A stretch of 7,695 nt of DNA. Origin: Pirellulales bacterium (lineage in GTDB: Bacteria; Planctomycetota; Planctomycetia; Pirellulales; Thermoguttaceae). The notes below the pieces were generated by a model. It was not told where the DNA came from. It was given only the letters and a program-made list of their open reading frames with translations, and did not search any database. Each line of letters starts with the position of its first letter. Within the stretch, counting starts at the first letter, position 1. A program made the translations under genes and the position numbers. The stretch is taken from NCBI GenBank assembly GCA_030617125.1, contig JAUWWA010000072.1, forward strand, positions 1-7,695, read 5' to 3'. Below are positions 1-5,000 of the stretch, piece by piece.

Positions 1-51
1 CCGGATTCCTCAATGAGTAGGGTGGACTCCCGCATACATCATGCTCGTGCG

Positions 52-840
52 TCACACATAGGGCAGTTCACCTTTGGAGGCCCTCGACAGCCCCGTGAGC
101 ACATTGGCAATCGCTTGCGCGACGGCCTCGAAGTATCGGTGTCCCTTTTCGGCCGAGGCGCCGGCTGGGTTTCCGCTGCCGGTGTCCGGATGCGATTTCG
201 ACCAGGGCCGGGGCGTCCACACCTCCGGTTGGTTGAGTTCCTCGATCTGAAACGGCACGCGCCGGCCCTCGCCCGCCTGCTCTAACCGGACCAACTCCGG
301 ACACAGATGAAGCAGCAGGCTGGTTTCCATCCGGCCGCTGTGATCGCCGGGCTCGTCGCCAAAGAGGTCCGCCAGCATGTCCGGGCGGACCAGGTAAGTC
401 ACCACGATGAGCACGTCGTATCGGCTTTGAAGGTCGCGGACCAACGGCTTGAACTCGTTCCCGCCGTGCCAGTTGACGATCACCAGCCGATCGATCCCCT
501 GCCTGGTCAGCGAACGAACCACGTCGCCGAGGATCGCCGCGGCGGTCGCAGTCGTAATGCTGATGGTGGCTACCTGGTCCAGGTGTTGTTCATTGTTGCC
601 GAACGGTATCGCCGGCAGCACGATGGGCTTCGCCCCATTAGCGTGCGCGATCGCGGCGGCGCACCGGGCGATTGCGGCCGCTTGAATCGTGTCGGCGCCG
701 TGCGGCAGGTGATGGCCGTGCGCCTCGGCCGCTCCCCACGGCAGCACCGCCACGTTCGGCCGATAGTCGAGCAATTGCCGGTAGTTGGCCTCGCGCAACA
801 GGTACGGCCGGGGCGGTCGATCCTCACAGTGGTCATCCAT
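52..840 (-). CDS. Creatininase-family metal-dependent amidohydrolase
   Basis: A 262-residue cytoplasmic protein of the creatininase fold, a family of binuclear-metal hydrolases that mostly cleave C-N bonds in cyclic or formyl amides. Family signatures are present in order: PWGAAEAHGHHLPHGADT (34-51), giving metal ligands E39, H41 and D50; NWHGGN (123-128), with H125 where the family usually has NGHGGN; and HSGRMETSLLL (167-177), with E172 matching the usual HAGEMETS block. Length is normal and no signal peptide is seen. I chose ATG at 840 because GGAG (853-856) lies 12 bases upstream and family similarity starts shortly after; an in-frame TTG at 858 would lengthen it by six residues but has no ribosome binding site. 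It starts 7 bases after the UxaE-like gene stops, so the two are probably cotranscribed. True creatininase is unlikely in this sugar context. The substrate is unknown; a cyclic amide, lactam or diketone of a sugar derivative is possible. Confidence 0.88.
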   Translation of the reverse strand: MDDHCEDRPPRPYLLREANYRQLLDYRPNVAVLPWGAAEAHGHHLPHGADTIQAAAIARCAAAIAHANGAKPIVLPAIPFGNNEQHLDQVATISITTATAAAILGDVVRSLTRQGIDRLVIVNWHGGNEFKPLVRDLQSRYDVLIVVTYLVRPDMLADLFGDEPGDHSGRMETSLLLHLCPELVRLEQAGEGRRVPFQIEELNQPEVWTPRPWSKSHPDTGSGNPAGASAEKGHRYFEAVAQAIANVLTGLSRASKGELPYV

Positions 841-847
841 GGTTGTG

Positions 848-2098
848 TCATTCTCCAAGGAACAGCGGGTGGATGTGCCGCCGGTAAAGGTTCTCGGTGA
901 CGTTCTCGGCGATCACGTCGGCATGCTTCTCCAAGGCGCCGAGGAACCGCGCGCCCATCTCGGCGGCTACCTTATAGCCGACGTGCAACAGTTGGCGGAA
1001 ACTCGGGTTGTACGTTTCACAAGAGGGATCGTGGCGCAGCGCGGCGGCAAACGTCGGGCCGTCCCACACGTCGACCACCTCGGCCGGCGGCAGCGCGCCC
1101 GGATCGATGTCGATCACCGTGGCGTACGGCTTGCAAAGCTCGTCGAAGCGCCCCAACGCGCTGCGATACACCTCCTTGGCAATCTCCAGAGGTTCGCTGC
1201 CCGAAAGGGCCAGTCCAATCAGCTCCTCGAGCCAGGTGGTGCCGGCCGTTTTCAGGTGCACGCCGGCATTGAACTTCGCCATCGCCTCGCGCATGGGGCC
1301 GTAAATGGCGAACTTGTCGCTGCCGGAATGCACACTCAGCTTCAGGTTCTCCGGCAGGCCGAACCGGTCGATGGCAAAGCCGATTACGGCGAGGTCCTGC
1401 TCGAACTCCTTGGCGAACTGCGCCACGTCACCGACGTAGTCCACGCCCTTGTTGAACCGCCCGGTGAACCGCGGAGCGATCGTTTGGGCCGGAATCCCTT
1501 CCTCGGCAATCGCCGCAAGGATCAACAACAGCTCCAGCGGCGTCTGCGGCTCGCCGGTTTCGTCCATCGACACTTCGACCACAAACGAATCGCTCCCCTT
1601 GATCTCCGCCACGTGCCGGTAGATCCGGCCGGATTGGCGGACGGCCAGCAGGAACTTCCGCGCCGCCGTGGTGATCGTCTGCTCGGAAATCTCCAGCGGC
1701 GCGTCGAGGCCGTGAATCTCCAGGCGCCCGGCGTAGGCGCGATGTTTCCGGACGAACTCGGCCACCGCCTCTTCGGGCGCCGGGTGCGCAATGAAGTCAG
1801 CCACGTCGAGCGTGAAGAAATCGCTGGCGGCGATGAAGTCGTCGACCGTGTTGAGTCCGACATGGTCGGCATCGACGAAGTAAGGGCCGTTCCAACCGCG
1901 GGCGGCCACGGCGTCGTCCGCCTCGATGCGCACGTCGCCGGGAGCGCTGCCGACGATCACGTGCTCGCGGTGGGACTTGTTCCACACGGGGGCCACGGCG
2001 ACGCCTTGCCGGTTCGCCTCGATCGCCGCGTCGAGTTGCGCAACGCCCTGATGGGCGAACCGGTCGCCGATTCCGACGGAGTATTTTGGAAGTCTCAT
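848..2098 (-). CDS. uxaE: Tagaturonate/fructuronate epimerase (UxaE) family protein
   Basis: A 416-residue protein of the UxaE family, first defined in Thermotoga, which epimerises D-tagaturonate and D-fructuronate at C4 and links galacturonate to glucuronate catabolism. Family-like blocks: YSVGIGDRFAHQG near the N-terminus (6-18), YFVDADHVGL (73-82), EVSMDE (175-180), PRFTGRFNKGVDYVGD (209-224), SVHSGSDK (255-262) and HLKTAGTTWLEE (281-292). The acidic and histidine residues in these blocks are the likely metal and substrate ligands. No signal peptide or membrane segment is seen. The ATG at 2098 is preferred: it has GGAGAG (2108-2113) 9 bases upstream, and the family-like sequence begins right after it. 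An alternative ATG at 2155 overlaps the preceding stop as ATGA and adds 19 unremarkable residues. The gene follows the UroD-like gene by 53 bases. Substrate could be another ketose or ketouronate, since members of the family also act on related sugars. Confidence 0.87.
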   Translation of the reverse strand: MRLPKYSVGIGDRFAHQGVAQLDAAIEANRQGVAVAPVWNKSHREHVIVGSAPGDVRIEADDAVAARGWNGPYFVDADHVGLNTVDDFIAASDFFTLDVADFIAHPAPEEAVAEFVRKHRAYAGRLEIHGLDAPLEISEQTITTAARKFLLAVRQSGRIYRHVAEIKGSDSFVVEVSMDETGEPQTPLELLLILAAIAEEGIPAQTIAPRFTGRFNKGVDYVGDVAQFAKEFEQDLAVIGFAIDRFGLPENLKLSVHSGSDKFAIYGPMREAMAKFNAGVHLKTAGTTWLEELIGLALSGSEPLEIAKEVYRSALGRFDELCKPYATVIDIDPGALPPAEVVDVWDGPTFAAALRHDPSCETYNPSFRQLLHVGYKVAAEMGARFLGALEKHADVIAENVTENLYRRHIHPLFLGE

Positions 2099-2107
2099 TC
2101 GGTTGGT

Positions 2108-2113
2108 CTCTCC
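2108..2113 (-). promoter_or_regulatory. Ribosome binding site that decides the uxaE-like start
   Basis: GGAGAG on the minus strand with a 9-base spacer to the ATG at 2098. It supports the internal start over the ATG at 2155 that overlaps the preceding stop codon. Confidence 0.6.
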
Positions 2114-2151
2114 GGTTATTGAGCCGCCAACGGCCGGCTCACAGTACCGCG

Positions 2152-3270
2152 TCATAGTACCGCGGACCCCCGCCGGCGGGCGACAGTCCGATAAAGGGTC
2201 AGGACGTTTTCGATGGGAGTGTCGGGCTGAATGTGGTGGCAGGGTGCGAGGATAAACCCGCCCCCGTGGCCCACCTCATCTATCAGGTGTGTAACCTCTT
2301 GTTCGATTTCGGCCGCGGTAGCGCGTTGCAGCCAGCCCTGCACGTCGACCGCCCCGTGCAGCGCGATCTGCCCGGCAAACTCGGCCTTCAATTCATAGGG
2401 GTTCATGCCGGCTGCCTGTGGCTGGATCGTCTGCAGCGAGTCCATCCCGCACTCGACAAACCGCGGTATCAAGGCACGGCTCGACCCACAACAGTGATGG
2501 GTGACTTTGGCGCCGTAGGAGTGAACCAGGTCGAAAAGCTCTTTCTTCTTTTGGGCGAACAGACGATCGAACGTTGCCGGCGAGATAAGCGGTCCGCGCT
2601 GACTGCCGAAGTCGTCGCCGCAGAGCACCAAATCGATCCGCCCGCCGGCGGCATCGAGAATCCGCTCGACGTAGCCCAAGTAGAACCGGTGCCGCTTCTC
2701 CATAATGTACAGGTAAACCGAGTCTTCCAGGCCAATGTCGAGGAACACCTGTTCGACTCCCCGGCCAAAAGCGACGCCGTTGATGAAGTCCTGAACGTGA
2801 AAGTCGCCCGCGGCGATCGCGGCGTCGCCGTACGCCTCGCACATGGCGGGGATGGCGTCGTAATCGAACCATTCCGGGACGGGCCAATTGAACTGCTCGG
2901 CTTCCTCGACGGTCTTCCAGCCGGCATAGGGCGCCCCGACCGGTTCTGCGTACTCGCCGTATTCGTTGGGCATGGGTCTGCGGCGGATGCCCCAGATGTT
3001 CATCGTCGAGCCGTCGTCGAACGTGGCCAGCGGCGGGCCGGTGTACGGTGGGTTGACGTAGCGGATGTCGGTCCCCAGGCGCTCTGCGACGACATTGCCG
3101 CCCGTAATGCCGGACGTGCCGCCCATCGAGGCGCCTCCATCGCCGTCGACCGTGATGCCGAAATGTTCAACGAGCGCCTGATGGATCTCCGGCGTCGCAA
3201 AGTAATCACACGGCGTATGATCGGGCTGGCTGTGTGCCAGCGCGGCCTGAACACGTTCGCGCGGGGTCAT
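2152..3270 (-). CDS. Uroporphyrinogen decarboxylase-fold protein, MtaA/CmuA-type methyltransferase-like
   Basis: A 372-residue protein of the UroD superfamily. It resembles the cobalamin-linked methyltransferase branch (MtaA, MtbA, CmuA) rather than haem biosynthesis: the N-terminal arginine-rich substrate motif of true HemE is absent (the region reads TPCDYFATPEI). Blocks seen are GDDFGSQRGPLISP (218-231), THHCCGSS (257-264), LQTIQPQAAGM (279-289), ALHGAVDVQGWL (303-314) and LAPCHHIQPDTP (341-352). H259, C261 and C344 fit the H-x-C...C zinc site that activates a thiol or similar methyl acceptor in that branch. The start at 3270 is set by a strong GGAGG (3279-3283), 8 bases upstream; an ATG at 3285 would place that site inside the gene. 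It is first of three close genes. No corrinoid protein or reactivase is encoded here. Such proteins are common in Planctomycetota beside sugar genes and mostly uncharacterised. Demethylation of a methylated sugar acid is inference only. Confidence 0.85.
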   Translation of the reverse strand: MTPRERVQAALAHSQPDHTPCDYFATPEIHQALVEHFGITVDGDGGASMGGTSGITGGNVVAERLGTDIRYVNPPYTGPPLATFDDGSTMNIWGIRRRPMPNEYGEYAEPVGAPYAGWKTVEEAEQFNWPVPEWFDYDAIPAMCEAYGDAAIAAGDFHVQDFINGVAFGRGVEQVFLDIGLEDSVYLYIMEKRHRFYLGYVERILDAAGGRIDLVLCGDDFGSQRGPLISPATFDRLFAQKKKELFDLVHSYGAKVTHHCCGSSRALIPRFVECGMDSLQTIQPQAAGMNPYELKAEFAGQIALHGAVDVQGWLQRATAAEIEQEVTHLIDEVGHGGGFILAPCHHIQPDTPIENVLTLYRTVARRRGSAVL

Positions 3271-3278
3271 GAACAATT

Positions 3279-3283
3279 CCTCC
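3279..3283 (-). promoter_or_regulatory. Strong ribosome binding site of the UroD-like gene
   Basis: GGAGG on the minus strand, 8 bases before the ATG at 3270. It is the best Shine-Dalgarno match in the window and rules out the in-frame ATG at 3285. Confidence 0.75.
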
Positions 3284-3291
3284 ATATTCTC

Positions 3292-3297
3292 AGTATA
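3292..3297 (-). promoter_or_regulatory. Possible -10 element upstream of the UroD-like operon
   Basis: TATACT on the minus strand, 8 bases before the ribosome binding site. No convincing -35 hexamer lies 16-18 bases further upstream, so this may need an activator or be chance. A very similar stretch (TATACT followed by an AT-rich TGA/GAAT string) precedes the aldose epimerase gene. Confidence 0.3.
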
Positions 3298-3305
3298 GTA
3301 ACTCT

Positions 3306-3484
3306 TTATGCCCCCAGGGAGACCAGCAAGGTCATCAGCAGCAGGATTCCGGCGACAGCCAGCACCGCCAGGAAAAATCCAACCCCGTCCTCTGTACCTT
3401 GTGGCTGTACAGCACGATGACCATCAGCGACAGCGCCAGGATGTAGCACCACGTGAAATCGACGTTCTGCGGCAATCCGAACAC
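3306..3484 (-). pseudogene. Frameshifted C-terminal remnant of a membrane protein, perhaps a sodium:solute symporter
   Basis: Two hydrophobic helices sit in adjacent minus-strand frames. The first frame, open from GTG at 3484 after a TAG at 3491-3493, reads VFGLPQNVDF then a helix (WCYILALSLMVIVLYS) and SHK near 3398. The next frame continues with TEDGVGFF and a second helix (LAVLAVAGILLLMTLLVSL) to a TAA at 3306. A one-base loss near 3395-3400 would join them into about 60 residues with two membrane helices and a charged loop. The aromatic block before the first helix resembles C-termini of sodium/sugar symporters, which often neighbour aldose epimerase genes, but that assignment is a guess. 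No ribosome binding site or N-terminal part is seen. A random hydrophobic shadow remains possible. Confidence 0.33.
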
Positions 3485-3739
3485 GTTTTGCTACTCCGGC
3501 GCAATCTGCAATGAATCGAGATGTTGACCTCAATTTCCAACTTGCCATGAACCCGTATCCGATCCGAGCCCACGAAGAGCACCATCCTAGCAAGGTGGAT
3601 TCCCGCTGTCTACAGTCTGGACAGGTTTTCCCGCATGGGTGCCGAATTCCGTGGTCCATTCCATTCAGGTCGCCTCGCCCGTTGAAAACAACTCCCCTGT
3701 CGTACTGGCCATCGGGCCGCGATGCTCAATACGGGCCTG
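3485..3739. other. Intergenic stretch without a supported gene
   Basis: About 255 bases between the aldose epimerase stop and the membrane-protein remnant. No ORF has family-like sequence or a ribosome binding site. A short perfect stem (CATCG/CGATG, 3710-3724) lies just after the epimerase stop but has no T-run. Together with the remnant it probably marks a decayed gene. Confidence 0.5.
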
Positions 3740-4822
3740 TTACTTGATGGAGAATTTGTACATCGTCGTCGTTGAATACTTCTCGTCCGGCTTGACGATC
3801 GTAGACGGGAAGTTCGGCTTACTGGGGGAGTCGGGGAAGTGCTGAGTTTCCAGGCAGAGGCCGTAGCGATGTTCGTAGACCTTGCTCGCCTTGCCGACAA
3901 GACTCCCGTCGAGAAAGTTACCGCAGTAGAGTTGAATGCCCGGCTCGGTGGTGAAGACCTCCATCATTCGGCCGCTGCTCGGCTCATAGACCCTGGCGGC
4001 CAGCGACATTTCACGGCCTCGCTTGTTGAGCACCCAGTTGTGATCGTAGCCGCCGCCAAAGCAGAGCTGTTCGTCGTCGCGGTTGATGCGGGCGCCGATG
4101 GCGGTCGGCTTGCGAAAATCCATCGGCGTACCGGTCACCGAGCGGAGTTCGCCGGTGGGGATCAGGCCTTCGTCGACCGGAGTGAATCGATCGGCGTTGA
4201 TCATCAATTCGTGGCCCAGGATATCGCCGGCACCTTGCCCCGCAAGATTGAAGTAGGAATGGTTCGTGAGGTTGACCGGCGTAGGCTTGTCGGTGGTGGC
4301 CTCGTAGTGAATGACCAATTCATTGTCGTCCGTAAGAACATAGCGGACCGTCACGGCAAGGTTGCCCTGGTAGCCTTCCTCGCCGTCCTTGCTCAGATAG
4401 GTGAGCACCAGTGTCGGGTCCTTGCCGGCGAGGCTTCCCTTGGCTTGCCAGACGGCCTTATCAAAGCCCTTTATCCCACCGTGCAGATGATTGTCGTTGT
4501 CGTTTTGGGCAAGTGTGTATTCTTTCCCATCCAGTGTGAAACGTCCCTTGCCGATGCGATTCCCGTACCGACCGATGATCGAGCCGAAATAAGGGCTGTC
4601 GGCCAGATACCCATCAAGCGACTCGTATCCCAGCACCACGTCGGCCGGGCGGCCTTGACGGTCGGGCACGATTAGCGTCACCACCGTGCCGCCGTAGTTC
4701 GTGATGGCGGCCTGCATGGCGTTGGAATTGGTCAAGGTGTAGAGGTCAACCGGGACACCGTCGGTGGTTCTGCCAAACGGCTTCCTCGCGAGGCCCCGCT
4801 CCGGCAATGCGCTGATGTTCAT
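3740..4822 (-). CDS. galM: Aldose 1-epimerase (galactose mutarotase)
   Basis: A 360-residue enzyme that interconverts alpha and beta anomers of free aldoses such as galactose, glucose or arabinose. GalM signatures are complete: IIGRYGNRIGKGRF (82-95) with R85; HLHGG (112-116) with H114; NLTNHSYFNL (184-193) with the catalytic acid H188; GYDHNWVL (258-265) with substrate-binding D260; and LETQHFPDSP (324-333) with the catalytic base E325. Length is normal for bacterial GalM. The N-terminus (MNISALPERG) has no signal peptide, so a cytoplasmic site is expected, although some planctomycete relatives are secreted. No clear Shine-Dalgarno lies before ATG 4822; a likely promoter sits only 13 bases upstream, so the transcript leader is probably very short. 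It is separated from the UroD-like gene by 469 bases, so it is probably not in the same tight operon. Confidence 0.95.
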   Translation of the reverse strand: MNISALPERGLARKPFGRTTDGVPVDLYTLTNSNAMQAAITNYGGTVVTLIVPDRQGRPADVVLGYESLDGYLADSPYFGSIIGRYGNRIGKGRFTLDGKEYTLAQNDNDNHLHGGIKGFDKAVWQAKGSLAGKDPTLVLTYLSKDGEEGYQGNLAVTVRYVLTDDNELVIHYEATTDKPTPVNLTNHSYFNLAGQGAGDILGHELMINADRFTPVDEGLIPTGELRSVTGTPMDFRKPTAIGARINRDDEQLCFGGGYDHNWVLNKRGREMSLAARVYEPSSGRMMEVFTTEPGIQLYCGNFLDGSLVGKASKVYEHRYGLCLETQHFPDSPSKPNFPSTIVKPDEKYSTTTMYKFSIK

Positions 4823-4831
4823 AGGACTGAT

Positions 4832-4969
4832 TCAGAGTATAACGTCGGACACGTATTCCTCAACATACCCGCATTCACCGCGGACGAAGGGGTCTACTGC
4901 TGCCTGCGTTACGTGGCTGACTGGAATGGATATGAGGATTCCCAATTCGAGTTCATCTGAGTCTCGCAT
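4832..4969 (-). CDS. Doubtful small ORF, 45 residues, unknown
   Basis: An ATG-started ORF begins 31 bases after the stop of the large hydrolase and ends 9 bases before galM. The product is acidic (starts MRDSDELELG, ends YVSDVIL), with no membrane segment and no family I recognise. Only about 25 of 45 codons end in G or C, clearly fewer than in the neighbouring genes, and no good ribosome binding site precedes it. Its last codons overlap the predicted galM promoter. It could be a remnant, a leader peptide or a chance ORF; chance is most likely. Confidence 0.17.
   Translation of the reverse strand: MRDSDELELGILISIPVSHVTQAAVDPFVRGECGYVEEYVSDVIL
4836..4863 (-). promoter_or_regulatory. Likely sigma-70-type promoter of galM
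   Basis: On the minus strand TTGAGG (4858-4863) and TATACT (4836-4841) are separated by 16 bases, giving 4 of 6 and 5 of 6 matches to the standard hexamers. The -10 box ends 13 bases before the galM ATG, implying a leader of only a few bases, which fits the absence of a Shine-Dalgarno sequence. Confidence 0.42.
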
Positions 4970-5000
4970 CTTACGGTACGGCTGTTTCCGGGCGAGAGTC

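Noticed and set aside
1..51. Start of a further downstream minus-strand gene
   Set aside because: Only short interrupted frames are visible and no start with a ribosome binding site can be supported in 51 bases.
785..2122. Long plus-strand ORF (445 codons) opposite the UxaE-like gene
   Set aside because: Antisense shadow of a GC-rich gene whose minus-strand product has clear family motifs; the plus-strand product has none and is rich in arginine and valine as such shadows are.
2233..3420. Long plus-strand ORF (395 codons) opposite the UroD-like gene
   Set aside because: Same reason: the minus-strand product carries the zinc-site and family blocks; the plus-strand product shows no recognisable domain.
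3306..3659. Single 117-residue minus-strand ORF as a complete gene
   Set aside because: Its first half is cysteine and arginine rich with no family features; only the last ~30 residues look like protein, and they fit better with the neighbouring frame as a frameshifted remnant.
3710..3724. Hairpin CATCG/CGATG after the galM stop as a terminator
   Set aside because: Only five base pairs and no T-run follows on the minus strand.
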